Assembly: GCA_907165275.2 (NCBI GenBank)
Contig: OU015650.1
Location: 1,580,001 to 1,644,000 of the forward strand
DNA length: 64,000 nucleotides
Direction of reading: 5' to 3'
Origin: Zygaena filipendulae
Taxonomy: Eukaryota > Arthropoda > Insecta > Lepidoptera > Zygaenidae
Positions 53,040 through 64,000 of this stretch are shown here, one piece after another. How positions within the stretch are numbered: position 1 is the first letter of the stretch; each line of letters starts with the position of its first letter. Position numbers and translations under genes: made by a program. The notes under the pieces were generated by a model. The model ran no database searches, had not been told where the DNA came from, and saw nothing but the letters and a program-made list of their open reading frames with translations.

Positions 53040-54120
53040 ATACGTAGTTTGAGAAAACAGGCTTTGAATTCGTATCCATCCCTAACTTAGGTACCTGTTG
53101 AGTATTGATTTAGAAAAAAACGTCGGATCAAATATATAAAATTGAATATACATCGTTGCTCTAAAAAAATATATGTTTCTACACAATAAGAAATGTGCTT
53201 AAATAATATGGTATATTCTAATATAGAAACCTTCTTTTTTACGTATACAAAGAGTAACAAAGAATAAATATAATAACAGGGCGGACCTACTCGTGAATTC
53301 TGCACAAGTTTAAAGGCAGTAGGCAAAGTGTAAGCAAACAATTCGTTCAGCGGTGGAAGGGGATTGCGCGGGTAGCGCCGGTATCCCACGTTCGGTCCAA
53401 TATTTGTAGGGCTTTCGCGTGTTTGTTATACTTAAAGGTCTGTGTCGAAAAATAATTAAACGGTGAAAAAACAACGTATTGAACGCATGAGAGAGAAATA
53501 TTGAAAATATGAGTTCGTGCCCGCCCGACGATATTTAAAAGGAAAAAAAAAACATCAAAAGAAAAATTATACTAATTGAAACTAAGATAAACTGTAACTT
53601 TGTCAATGTTTAATGGATAACAATCTTTCTTAATTATATCAATTTTCACTGTTTACGAATTACCTATACCTACGATAAAAACCGGAGTAATCTTTAGATT
53701 TTTCTAGGCAAGACAATTTATCATTATCAAGTCAGAATTTCAATGACACGATCTATTAATAAGTATTTCGTAATTTTTAAAGCTTTTAAGTTTAATTTTG
53801 TTTACACAGCCTCTTAAGTCGGACCCCTGTGAACTGTGAACGCGTTATACCTATGTGTGTTTTAGTTCCGCTCTAACCTGTTGAGGTTGAGCACACATTA
53901 TCGTCGGAAAAACCCTTTCACACACACTATATACACTGTTTCTTCGCTATTTATCTTCCAATCACTCTTTCATTTCTTGAACCCCTTGGTTGGGAGTCCA
54001 AATGTATTACTCACTATCCGTGGATCCCGTAGGGAATAGTGGAAGTTCAAGTAGAAAGAACGAACGTGATCCCGTCTCTTATTTGTCCACTAACATTACG
54101 ATCCATCTTTTTCAACAACG
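53040..54120. other. Intergenic DNA
   Basis: No gene recognised. A moderately GC-rich patch at 53330..53400 is open on the minus strand (GYRRYPRNPLPPLNELF) but has no partner exons. Confidence 0.4.
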
Positions 54121-54124
54121 TTCC

Positions 54125-54275
54125 TCATCACTACATATAAAATAAAGTCACTTCCCGCTGTCTGTGACTGTCCGTCCCTATGTATGCTTAGATCTTTAAA
54201 ACTACCCCTACGGATTGATCCGAGAGGAAGGTTTATACTTATAGTTTATCCTGGAATTCCCGCGAGAACGTCTGC
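54125..54275 (+). repeat. Lep1-like repeat, truncated
   Basis: ATAAAATAAAGTCACTTCCCG through ATCCTGGAATTCCCGCGAG; stops before the hairpin. Confidence 0.5.
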
Positions 54276-54281
54276 GAACAG

Positions 54282-54490
54282 ACTAGCTGTTCCCCGCGGT
54301 AATTTCGGAGTTGCCGCGGGAATTCCGGGATAAAAAGTACCCTATATTACTCAGGATCACTGTAGCAACTTGTAAGTGAAAGAATTATCCAAATCGGTTC
54401 CATAGATCCAGAGATTAGGTACCCCCTACAACGTCACAAACTCACAAACCCGCAAACTCACAAACTTTTGCTCTTTAGATTTAGATAAAA
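54282..54490 (-). mobile_element. Lep1-like repeat, ACTCAGGATCACTGTAG subfamily
   Basis: Starts ACTAGCTGTTCCCCGCGG with one hairpin arm missing. The 5' side has repeated CTCACAAAC units. Confidence 0.6.
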
Positions 54491-54765
54491 TTATACGAAG
54501 GACATGTTAAAAATATATGTTTCAACTTTAAAAGAGAACGTAACGGTAATGTAAAATGTAACTAAGTATAGATTTTCAAAAAACATGATTTTAGCGTAGC
54601 TCTATTTTTATTAGTTAGTTAAAGAGTGCCCTCTGTTTACAATTATCCTGTATCATTCACGGTTATGCCCCATGTACTTTGCAGAGACCGTGTTTTTATT
54701 AACCCTGTACTTTTATTTTAGAGCTCTGTAATAATTATGATTTATTATTAATTATATACTTAGAT

Positions 54766-54815
54766 ATTATCACTCAGCGCGACCCTGGTCCACCAAGGTC
54801 GCGCTGAGTGATAAT
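54766..54815. repeat. Perfect 19-bp GC-containing hairpin
   Basis: ATTATCACTCAGCGCGACC at 54766..54784 pairs exactly with 54797..54815. Three more pairs are possible inside the 12-base loop. Very stable for its size; no annotated RNA type fits. Confidence 0.7.
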
Positions 54816-54897
54816 CCAACCAAGCCCAGCTTGTGCTATAGATGCCTAACAGCTTGTACATATACTTTTAAAACATATATACTTAAAATACATAATA

Positions 54898-55200
54898 GGG
54901 ATGTTGACTACTAATGAAAATCAAAATTCTAATTAGTCCGTCAGTTAGATAATAAAAAAACAATAGACACGTATTTTTTGCTTTTTTAAATAAATTAAAA
55001 TATACGGAGATGAGGAGGTCGTGACGTCACTAATCCCAAACCGCCATACAAACTGTCAGAATAGTGACGTCACGCGAAATTTCAACTCAATATATCGCCG
55101 TTATATTTGGATTACGTAAAAAAAGAAAAAATACGTGTCCAATATTTTTTTAATAATCTACAAGACGGACTAAAAAATAAAAAATAGTCAACATGCCCAT
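54898..55200 (-). mobile_element. MITE, GGGCATGTTGACT family, copy 4
   Basis: GGGATGTTGACT at the left and AGTCAACATGCCC at the right: both terminal repeats preserved. Confidence 0.65.
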
Positions 55201-55219
55201 TTAAACACAAACTCGGAAC

Positions 55220-55315
55220 AAAAACTAATAACATATTGAACACTCGGGATCGAACCCACGTACCTGGCGTTGCACCTTACCACTGTCCACTACATCAACG
55301 ATGACGTCAGTATTA
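55220..55315 (-). repeat. tRNA-like SINE head
   Basis: Minus strand: A box TGATGTAGTGGACAG and B box GTGGGTTCGATCCC, tRNA-spaced, with no acceptor pairing. Confidence 0.5.
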
Positions 55316-55654
55316 TAATCGCATTATAATATCCTTCAACTTTCTGTTATTTTAAATATCCATCGTTACCCATATTTATTACCTTTGCCGGTACTGTGCA
55401 TAGACATTTTAGGTTCGTACATATGGCAAAGAAGCACTGATTATAATAATATTAGAAAAGTTTTAACGCAGCTGGACATCGGGATTCATTTGCAATTATG
55501 ATCCAGTTACCCCGGTTGGAAATGGTAAAATGTTATTCGTATTATACCTACACTGTACTTACTTGCCTAACTAGTAGGTAGGTATACCTACCACATTTTT
55601 CAATTATTTTACTAAGCATGCGTATAATTAATGTATTTATGCTGCTAATTACGT

Positions 55655-56310
55655 AAAGTCAAATTCAAATAATTTCATTTGATGTGGGCTTTTAAATAGG
55701 TATTTAGGTATAGCTCTTTTTAACACCAACAATAACCAGTATAACAGCTTCTTAGTGCCATGATTGGAGAGAAAAGGCTGTGCAATAAACTCTCCAGTAG
55801 CAGTAGATGCTTTCGCCTGTCAGTTTAATTCTACTATTATAAATGCGCATGTTAGACTTAGGTTGACTGGCAGAGAATGCTACTGTGGCAATAAGTCCAC
55901 CCTTTGTACCATGATGTGCATAAATATATAAAATAAATAAATTTGATTGTTTGTTACGCTTTCACGCTCTCACTATTGAACCGATCATCATGAAATTATG
56001 TATGTACATTGTACAGTGTATATGTATAGGTAGATACGTTGTCACGGATAGCTACAAAAAAGGACATAAGATATTTTGTGTATCTCAGAATTCCTGCGGG
56101 AACTCCAAAATGAACACAGGCGAAACCGCGGGGCACAGCTAGTTACGTAATAAATATTATATGTATTGTATATTATAGTAATACGAGTGTTAACTTGTAT
56201 TTTAATTAATTATGTGAGAACAAAGAGCCGCAAACTGTTCTAAGCTACCGACTACGGAGTCCTGTCTACTATATTATGGTAATCCACACATGACCAGTAC
56301 CGCCGACGTC
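55655..56310 (+). repeat. LINE-like repeat split by a Lep1-like copy
   Basis: The block with GCTTCTTAGTGCCATGATTG (55655..55830) and the block with AATTAATTATGTGAGAACAA (56195..56310) correspond to one continuous element at 15888..16230. Confidence 0.45.
55835..56143 (+). mobile_element. Lep1-like repeat region nested in the LINE-like repeat
   Basis: A CTACTATTATAAATGCGC head at 55835, a LINE 3'-end fragment (55858..55945, compare 1706), then a body from TTTGTTACGCTTTCACGC to GGCGAAACCGCGGGGCAC and AGCTAGT. A composite of two insertions. Confidence 0.5.
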
Positions 56311-56314
56311 TGAC

Positions 56315-57645
56315 GGATTACATAATATTATTACGTATACAATACCACATTAACGCACAGCGCCACCCGCACGGAAAAAAAAATCTAGTATAACTGTGAC
56401 GAGAATTTGGTACACTCTACCATTTTTTAGAGTTGCAAATGTGACAACTCTACAGATAGTAAACTCTAGAATTGAATATTGCCCGTTACCATAAAAAAAT
56501 GTAATCATGACAAATAAAATAGCTGACTGTACCACAAATAGTACGATTAACTATTTTGTATTGTAAGAACAGCAAATTTCCATTAACTACACGTTCTGCA
56601 GGGCAATTATGTAACTTATGTTGCTATCATATTTCAGTTTCAATCAGAAAAATATCGATGATGTGTTTAATTAATCATGTTTAGGCAGTTACAACTTCTG
56701 GTATCTATCATAAAGAATATTTTTTTCCGTGCGATACCAAACTAAACAGTTCTCGTGCTACAAAATGACAGGAAAAAATATGCGTTGTGGATTGTGGTGG
56801 ATGCACAAACCTGGGAAATCGGTACCGCACTCGATTCTGTCGTAGTCACTCTTCAAACATTCTTCAAACTTCAAATCTAACCTAAGTCCTAACCTACAAC
56901 GAGATGTAACAATCAAATGTGTAATCCTTGAGGTATAACATCAATCGAACTACAGAGTTCGAAATCTCTAGCACATTGGATGTTTGCAAATACAAAAGCA
57001 GTTTTCTCTTCTTTCGGCATTACTTATACAAAATGCAATACGAGTAGGTACTTATTGCTAAAATATACTTTTGCAGCCTAAACCCTTGATTAAAATATTA
57101 ATTTAAAGATAATAATCGAAAGATCGGAGACGTGTAATTAAAATGATAGCTAAGTAATATTGCGTGTTATCTTGCAACTTAATTAAAACGATGGACGACG
57201 GGACAGTGTTGCTTTTAGATTTTTAATCAACATAAAACTTTAGCCGGATGACAAAATTATACTTTGAAGTTTTAAATTCTCATCAGTGCCGTGGAATTTT
57301 GTTGAATAAACAAATTGAATATGCATACACACATAACATAGGTACATACATAATTACACACGTATATACCTACTTATATGCATATACATACATATATAAG
57401 AACATTGTAAACTAAGATTGAAAACGTGAAAAAGATTTCATTTAATGGCACGTGAAATATATAATATATCACAAACAATAGTTATAAAAATAAAAAGATG
57501 GTTACTTATAATAAGTTTCAGTAACATGCTGTAGTAAAGAATATAAAAGTGAAGCCTATTCTGTGGGTGTTTTTTAGGGTTAGGGATAATTTCACTTGGT
57601 TTCTTAGGTTACGTTACGGCATATATAATGTTAATCTGTAATTGG
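56315..57645. other. AT-rich intergenic DNA
   Basis: No gene, RNA or element recognised; a TACATA-rich stretch at about 57320..57400. Confidence 0.45.
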
Positions 57646-57647
57646 CT

Positions 57648-57970
57648 ACTTGACAAAAAATTTTTTTTAGTCCGTCGTGTAGATTAATAAAAAATATTGG
57701 ACACGTATTTTTTCTTTTTTTACGTACTCAAAAACTCAGATAAAACAGAGATACATTGAGTTGAAATTTCGCGTGACATCACAATTCTGTGCGGTTTGTA
57801 TGGCGCTTATAATGAATATTGACGTCACGAGCCCCCCACCCTAAACTTTAATGCGCTTTATCTATGTTCATTTTCATTAAATTGAAAAAGCAAAAAATAC
57901 GTGTCTATTATTTTTTTATTTTCTAACTGACGGACTAATTAGAATTTTGATATTCAAACCTTGGAGAATA
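57648..57970 (+). mobile_element. MITE, GGGCATGTTGACT family, copy 5
   Basis: Body intact (TTTAGTCCGTCGTGTAG to GGACTAATTAGAATTTTGA); terminal repeats decayed on both sides. Confidence 0.6.
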
Positions 57971-57971
57971 C

Positions 57972-58560
57972 CCAATTGGCAATAGGTTTAATCATTAAAT
58001 GTGATGTGGATTAGGTTAAATAATTAAAAACATAAAAAAAATATATAACCAGAGTGTGCTAGCGCATGCTCTACATTCATTTTGTAATAGTATTTTTTTG
58101 TTAGGTTCATAATGATGAATAGATATAGGCGAGATAGTTCATAATTTTTCTACACAAAGCCAAATAACCAGAAAACGAGCTGCTGCAAATAAACGTAAAG
58201 GAAAACCATTAGCGAATCTTAATGCATGTAATACCTACTCGGTATATAGGTGCATTAACCTATACAACGCGAACAGATGGCTCGAAAATGATTAAATAGA
58301 ACTGGTCGTAGTGATGCAAGATTTTAAGCAAAATGTTGCCGGGTATATACCTAAAAGCTACTAAGGTTTTCAGGACCCAATAAAAATTTTTGAAGAGCGC
58401 GCGGTAGCATGCAAATTGCATTGCAAGCTCGCTCGAAAAGCTCTTTACTTAAAGCATCTAGAAGTACTTAATTTAAAAGTCAGAAAGTCGGGAAGAATGA
58501 GTACGGAGGATACAAATACAATTATCGGGATCAAAAGTCAATTATGCAGCTTATTTTATG
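57972..58560. other. Intergenic DNA
   Basis: AT-rich. The small plus-strand open frame 58416..58652 runs into the next repeat and is probably chance. Confidence 0.35.
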
Positions 58561-58565
58561 AAGAA

Positions 58566-58645
58566 ACTAGCTGTGCCCCGCGGTTTCACCCGCTGGAGTT
58601 TCGGAATTCCCGCAAGAACTCCACAGTAAAGTTTGTCCAAAAAAT
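58566..58645 (-). repeat. Lep1-like 3' end fragment
   Basis: ACTAGCTGTGCCCCGCGG through AATTCCCGCAAGAACTCC; the body is lost. Confidence 0.55.
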
Positions 58646-58966
58646 AACCTAGGGGTATAAATAGCATACGACCTATTCTCAGACCTACCAAATATACTAG
58701 AGAGAGAGAGTGTAGAGTTTTTTATGTTAGATTTATTTTCATAGTAAACACAGTAATCACTTCTATCTGTTCTATGGGCGTTCTAAGGGTTCTTATATTT
58801 GAAGATAAAACGAAACACTCATGGCGTTTTATCTTCTGACACACGAAACCTGAGAAACATCAGTGTATTGTAATTTTCTATTCCGTTGGGTGCGGTTTTA
58901 CTGTTCCATTCATTTAGCTGTCTATCGCAGGTCCACTTGCGTTATCCACATATTGATGCGTGATAA

Positions 58967-59352
58967 TAGCTAGGGAGCTGGTGGCAATTTAGGTATATGA
59001 TTTTATCGTCGTCGATACCAAGACGTAATGTAGTCTGGACTTATATTAACTAGAAAAAATAGGTGGCGAGCTCAGGTAGCTCTGATTTTTTTTTATAAAT
59101 AATTTTGAAATTGTAAAAAATAAACCTGTCATAAATTATACTATCGTTTCTTTCATCAATTATATCTTATTAAATACGTTTCATAGATAGTGAAATTAAA
59201 GCTGGCAGAAGTCAGGATGGTGGGAGTTTTTATAAAAATAACTGTAAGAAATATAAGCTGAGATGCTGAATTAAGAAAAACTCCGATAACCATTTAAGCA
59301 ATCTAGGTAACGATGAAATCATATACCTAAATTGTCACCAGCTCCCTAGTTA
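58967..59352. mobile_element. MITE with about 40-bp inverted ends
   Basis: CTAGGGAGCTGGTGGCAATT at 58970 continues through TAGGTATATGATTT and is inverted at about 59308..59349 with three or four mismatches. About 386 bp, no coding region. Flanking bases TTATAATA-like on both sides hint at an AT-rich target. Confidence 0.65.
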
Positions 59353-59354
59353 TA

Positions 59355-60343
59355 ATATTTTGTTTGCGTTGAAACTCCATCCAAAAACTTAGAAGGTGAC
59401 CAGTTTCACATTTGTAAGTTTCTGGATCTTCTCAGAAATTCTTTCATATACCGGAATCAATTACAAACAAACAAATAAGTAGATAAAAAGTCACTTCTTT
59501 TCTCTTAATCACTATAAACATACATGGTATTTTTTTTAGAATGCAAACTTGAGTCAATATCAAGTTGCATATTGTACTCTTGCTTATTTTCCCTAAATAC
59601 TAATTATATATAAATAGTTAATTATATATAAATATATTTATTAATTTATTTAATTAGTGTTTATTCGCAGAATATGGTGCATTAAGATGTTATAATTATT
59701 ACAAATAAGCCGCATATTCGCCGTGTCGGCGTGCAAATTTGCAATCAAATGTGGTAACATATTATTATTAATTTTATATATAGAATATTTATATTTTATG
59801 TCTATGTAGAATGTTGAGAAAAAATTTAAATATGTCCGTAAATATTAAGACAACAGCTTATAATATGAGCGGACGGCGCGAGGCGGTCTTTGTAGGTTTT
59901 CATACCACCTCCGCGAATATCGTTCGAGTAGGTAATTTACATTCGCATTAAGCAATTAACGTTTATAAAGCCAAATTAATATGCGTCTAGCGTGCCGTGT
60001 ATGTGCATACTTCTAATATTGCGGCCTTGAAAATTATGATCAGTCTTGACAGGGGGTTGATACGTGTCACAACCCACCCACTGTCGCCCCTACCATGGAG
60101 CGAACGAAGTGAACGAACGTTGTGAACGGTAGAAACCACAGAGAAAATAAATTAACTAGAGATAACAATGTAGGCGGAGACGGCGCGGCACGGTTGCAAA
60201 GGAAGTTAGAGCAAATGCTTTAACCTGCCCAAAAACTTTTTTTACTAGTATCCCAAGTACATTTCCCACAATATTCCCAAAACTGCGAATTTTGAAAACA
60301 GTCACTAAGCCCAAACGTAACCAAAAAGCTTTTAACACAATTC
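59355..60343. other. AT-rich intergenic DNA
   Basis: Nothing assignable. A GC-rich patch at 60045..60190 has no domain-like translation. Confidence 0.4.
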
Positions 60344-60830
60344 TTTACGTTAATAATAATAATAATCATTTATTTGCATAACACATTGTTCTAAAAGATG
60401 GGTACATTGATAATTTTGATTCAAGTTCTAATGTCTAGTCATTGAGTGACATGCAAAATATATTAAATTCAATCAATTCATCACAATAATTAAATGTCAA
60501 AACTAATGTAATTTCAAAATATAAATGTCAATGAAAAAATTAATAAACACAAATTAATAGTCAACTTTTCTGTCCAGGAAGTCTTGCACACTATAATAAA
60601 CTTGAGATTACAACCATTGCTTTAGTTTTTTAGAAAATTTAGCAGTCGTTAATGCTATAATTTCTTTTGGTATATTTTATAAATTTTTATACACATAGCA
60701 TAACAGTTTTTATTGTACAGTGTAGTCTTTATTGTATTTCGATCCGGTACTAGTCGGTTGCAATTAATCAAAGTTTTAGTGCATGATGAAAAGTTTTGTG
60801 TGCGAAAATCACGGGTCATTTTTAACTGAT
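60344..60830 (-). pseudogene. LINE reverse-transcriptase ORF 3' end, decayed
   Basis: On the minus strand the C-terminus reads AKFSKKLKQWL, a stop, then SQVYYSVQDFLDRKVDY and a stop. Upstream is a frameshifted KTTLYNKNCYAMCIKIYK segment. This matches the style of the C-terminal tail of the LINE at 61868 (LKNLLLENEFYSVNEF). The element ends in AATAAATGATTATTATTATT. Severely 5'-truncated and dead. Confidence 0.55.
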
Positions 60831-60984
60831 TTCATTTAAGCTAAGTTGATGTCCCTTCTATAAAATAAATAAGTATTTTCTGTTCTGTGGTAGAAACAAT
60901 ATAGGTGAAACATGCGAGTAGAATCTAATTGAAATAAGAATATCGATGTGACTCCGCACTTCTTCGATTGTTTCACTTATTAGA

Positions 60985-61240
60985 CAAGCTACGGTAGTCT
61001 TTAGTGACATAGGGTACTTTTATTCCGAAATTCTCATGGGAACTCCGAAACTTTTTCTATGTAGGTATTTTAGTTACGCATGTATGTATATTTTATAGTG
61101 TATACCCACGTTCATCGACGACATAGTGTTGGCATTTAATTTTTAATTTCTCATGTAAGCGAATGTATATTCTTATGAGAATAAAATATGCTCTTTAGTC
61201 TTTAACCCGAAATTACCGCGGGTGAAACCACGGGGGATAG
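60985..61240 (+). repeat. Hairpin-repeat 3' parts, interrupted
   Basis: GACATAGGGTACTTTTATTCC at about 61008..61050 and AATTACCGCGGGTGAAACCA at 61210..61235 are two parts of one copy separated by AT-rich sequence. Confidence 0.45.
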
Positions 61241-61688
61241 CTATATTTTATAAAGGTCATTCACACCACACGCGTTAGCTCTCGTTATTGAGTTTTTCTC
61301 TGTAATTCTTTTTTATTCATATTTCTTTTTGTTACATGAAAGCACGAATTCTAGAGAAATATACAGGTTGAATTTTTGAGACGGGACATAGTAAGGGCAG
61401 ATACCTTAACGGTTATAGTTACAGGAAAACGCTTTTAGGAGACTATCCATAAATTTTGAAGATATTCTTAACTGCATTTACAGATTTTGAAAAAAATGTA
61501 CATTCAGTATGAAAATGGTAATTTTACACAAATTTTTTTTTTATGCCAATCGATCCTGTTTCTTATAAGGGTCAAAAGTCTCTACTGGACCGACTGAGGT
61601 TTGAGTACCAGAAATGTCAGAAATCGCAAAAAGACTGTATTTCTGAAAAATCTATTTTTATGTTCCTACTTATTTTTTATCCATTAGA

Positions 61689-63281
61689 GTGTGTCCAGTC
61701 TACAAAGGAAAGGGGGATAAGACCCAGGTTGACAGTTATAGGCCAATATCTATTGTCCCCACTGTATCAAAAATTCGATTATCTCCTCCAGTTTAATTGA
61801 TTATCTTGAAACGAATGACTTACTAACAGACAGACAGTATGCTTACAGAAAAGGCAAATCCACCACCATGGCTGCCCATCAGGTAATTGACTCGATCCTA
61901 ACGGGTATTGATGATAGGTACAAAACTGCCGGTATATTCTGCGACCTCACAAAGGCCTTTGATGTTGTTCGAAGTGATCTCCTTCTAGACAAGTTATGGG
62001 CTTACGGTATAAAGGGCAATGCCCGCCGATTGCTTAGGTCCTTCTTGGAAAATCGCCAGCAGTTGGTGGAGATCACTTCGAGCGGTCAAAAGTACAGATC
62101 TCAGGCTGGGAACGTCACTGTCGGAATTCCGCAGGGCTCATCGCTGGGAAATATACTATTTTTGACAATTATTAATGACTTAGCAAATTTTATTAGGGAT
62201 GGTTTAGTGGTGCTATTCGCCGATGACACCACAGTCATAGTATGCGCACGGACATACGAAGACCTTAATGTCAAAATAAATGTCACCTTTGAGCGTCTAC
62301 AGACATGGTTCACGACGAATGGTCTTATATTAAATCCATCTAAATCTAATTTAATTCTTTTCACGGCCACGGGGGTTGAGAAACCTCTCAGTATAACCAA
62401 CCCAGTACCTGTATGCCAGTCGTGCAGGTTTCTTGGCTTCACACTCGATAGTAACATCAACTGGAAAACGCACATACAACATCTTTGTGATAAGCTCGGT
62501 GGTGCTGCATATGCTCTGCGTAAGCTGCGCCCCTTAGTCTCTAGTGCCGTACTGAGGCAAACGTACTTTGCGCATTTCCAGTTGCTGATGTCGTATGGTA
62601 TAATGCTGTGGGGGAACTCGACTGATTCTGGCCGTGTCTTTGTATTACAAAAACGCGCGATTCGAATTCTCGCCGGTGTAAAGCCACGACAAACTTGTAG
62701 GTCAGTTTTTGTGCAACACGGCGTGATGACAATGACCGGTCTGTATCTGTTCGAGGTGATATCGTATGTCCGTCGCAACATCGATAGGTTTGGTCGTCGA
62801 ATGTGCGGGGGGCGATCGTTTAGGAACATGGGGCGGCTCGCCAGTGTTCCTCACCGGACAAAACTTGCTGAAAAAAACCCGCGTGTGATTGGTCCGAGTT
62901 ATTACGAGCGGCTACCCGCAGATCTGAGGAACGTGACTGATGACGAAACGTTTTATCGCCGATTAAAGAATCTTTTGTTAGAAAATGAATTTTATTCGGT
63001 AAACGAATTTATTAATTTTTTGACATTGTGAGTCCTACATTATGTAGCTTTATTTCTTTTCTTTTTTTTATATATTCCATTTATTTTGACATTATTTTAT
63101 TTTATTTTTTGTTTTAATTGACATTGTTTGACATTTATGACATTATGTATACGTAATTGTGTAATTCTCTTGTATTTGAATTTAAATCTTTGACGATCAC
63201 TTTATCCTTTGACATATTATAATTAAATGTAATTATGAATTTGATAATGTGAAATAAATGAATCTAATCTAATCTAATCTA
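61689..63281 (+). mobile_element. 5'-truncated LINE (jockey/CR1-like group)
   Basis: Starts mid-way in the reverse transcriptase domain (VCPVYKGKGDKTQVDSYRPI in frame from 61689), has one frameshift at about 61770..61789, then an open frame to 63031. The 3' untranslated part ends with AATAAATG and an AATCT tandem tail (63261..63281). 5' truncation and a simple-repeat tail are usual for target-primed LINE copies. Confidence 0.75.
61790..63031 (+). pseudogene. LINE reverse transcriptase, partial ORF
   Basis: Copies element RNA into DNA in the nucleus when intact. The frame is open from 61790 (SLIDYLETNDLLTDRQYAY); the first in-frame ATG, at 61868, is not the true start. Numbering from that ATG: FCDLTKAFDVV at 24..34 carries the first catalytic Asp; GIPQGSSLGNILF at 86..98 is the template-grip motif; FADDTTVIV at 117 carries the catalytic Asp pair; GFTLDSNINWKTHI is the conserved post-palm region; the C-terminus is of the LKNLLLENEFYSV type. 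The endonuclease and first third of the enzyme are missing, and a frameshift separates the remaining upstream piece. FADD together with the tail suggests a jockey-superfamily or CR1-like LINE. It cannot be autonomous. Confidence 0.85.
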
Positions 63282-63284
63282 TCG

Positions 63285-63544
63285 AGATATACCTACCTGA
63301 TATATAGGTGTACAAACGCGGCCAGTTTATATTTTACGTATATTATGTAAATCTAGTATGGATTTAATTGTATTACGGCTTGTTCGTAAATGCTATAATA
63401 GAGTCTTGCTTCACCCCGGCTCGGGGCTCATTCGTATTCAAACCCAACGCAAACAGATCCGGTCGGATTCTGCACCTTAATGCACCTAAACCGTTGCGCT
63501 AATTGTTCCCAACTCAGCACCACAACGTGACGGCATGAATTTGG
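63285..63544. other. Intergenic DNA
   Basis: Short unassigned stretch between the LINE tail and the next repeat. Confidence 0.35.
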
Positions 63545-63700
63545 ACTAGCTGCTCCCGCGGTTTCACCCGCATTCCAGGTTTCGAGATAAGTACCTTATG
63601 TTCTTTTCTATACCCCTGTCAACATGTACGCAAAATTTTATGATGATCAATTGAGTAGGTAGGTACCTACTTAAGGGGTGCAAGTGTAACAAACAAATAC
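63545..63700 (-). repeat. Lep1-like repeat, diverged
   Basis: ACTAGCTGCTCCCGCGGTTT at the left and the TGATGATCAATTGAG motif; the 5' head is lost. Confidence 0.5.
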
Positions 63701-63780
63701 ACAAACGATAGATTTTTTTATTCTGCAATTCCCACAGGAACTCGAAATTACCGCGGGAAAAACCCCGAGGAACAGTTAGT
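63701..63780 (+). repeat. Lep1-like 3' end fragment, opposed to its neighbour
   Basis: TATTCTGCAATTCCCACAGG to GGAACAGTTAGT. Together with the preceding copy it makes a head-to-head pair. Confidence 0.5.
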
Positions 63781-63825
63781 GTTTTAATAAATAAGATAAT
63801 ACAAACGATGCTATCTTATTAATTT

Positions 63826-64000
63826 ACTAGCTGTGCCCCGCGGTTTCACCCGCGTGAATTTCGGAATTCCCGCAGGTACAATTTTTTTCTGAAATAAAAG
63901 TATCCTAAGTTACTCCTTATAACATCAGCTATCTGCTAGTGAAAGTCCCGTTAAAATTGATCTAGCCGTTTCAGAGATTAATCGGAACAAACAGACAGAC
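63826..64000 (-). mobile_element. Lep1-like repeat, long subfamily, cut by the window end
   Basis: From ACTAGCTGTGCCCCGCGG to the CGGAACAAACAGACAG stretch, as in 29517 and 37738. Its 5' end lies beyond the window. Confidence 0.6.

Noticed and set aside
54766..54815. Hairpin as a microRNA precursor
   Set aside because: The stem is perfect and too short with a 12-base loop, unlike typical animal precursors with bulges and longer stems; kept only as a structural oddity.
62101..62829. 242-codon minus open frame
   Set aside because: Antisense shadow of the LINE reverse transcriptase, whose catalytic motifs are on the plus strand.

Overview
The window looks like lepidopteran (moth or butterfly) nuclear DNA. 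It is AT-rich, has spliced GT-AG genes, contains eukaryotic tRNA genes with internal A and B boxes, and is packed with short repeats whose 3' end is a GC-rich hairpin followed by CTAGT. That hairpin family resembles the Helitron-like Lep1 repeats of Lepidoptera; this is recognition from memory, not a search. No operon, CRISPR array or prokaryotic feature is present.

The only host protein gene I can build is on the minus strand at 13778..17377. Four GC-rich exons join in frame across three GT-AG introns into a 375-residue rhodopsin-like seven-transmembrane receptor. It sits in AT-rich repeat-filled DNA, and each intron carries repeat insertions. Three tRNA-His(GTG) genes (5357..5428 minus, 25794..25865 minus, 50365..50436 plus) are identical over 72 bases and lie in a conserved 106-bp cassette.

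Most of the rest is mobile DNA. At 11835..13405 there is a complete Tc1-like transposon with 115-bp inverted repeats and an open DD34E transposase. At 61689..63281 there is a 5'-truncated LINE with reverse transcriptase and a short tandem tail. A degenerate LINE 3' end (60344..60830, minus), a mariner transposase fossil (40936..41281, minus) and a broken retroelement reading frame (6459..6807) are also present. Non-autonomous DNA elements include a piggyBac-type element with TTAA flanks (2869..3853), hAT-type elements with 8-bp target duplications (8402..9107, 9135..9555, 20352..20780), and several MITE families with clear inverted repeats (8056, 25453, 28681/46651, 39928/42687/51607, 44743, 58967, and the five-copy family at 4660, 41821, 49845, 54898, 57648). 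tRNA-derived SINEs lie at 20888..21183 and 27257..27628.

Two structural oddities stand out. One is a 1.23-kb uninterrupted AGAAT pentanucleotide array (32233..33466) with one sharp block of 27 AGAAC units. The other is an inverted repeat with 166 bp of perfectly matched arms (34953..35392). Many long open frames are artefacts of repeats or shadows of real features. Intervals described as holding nothing were read by eye only; weak exons of other genes could have been missed.
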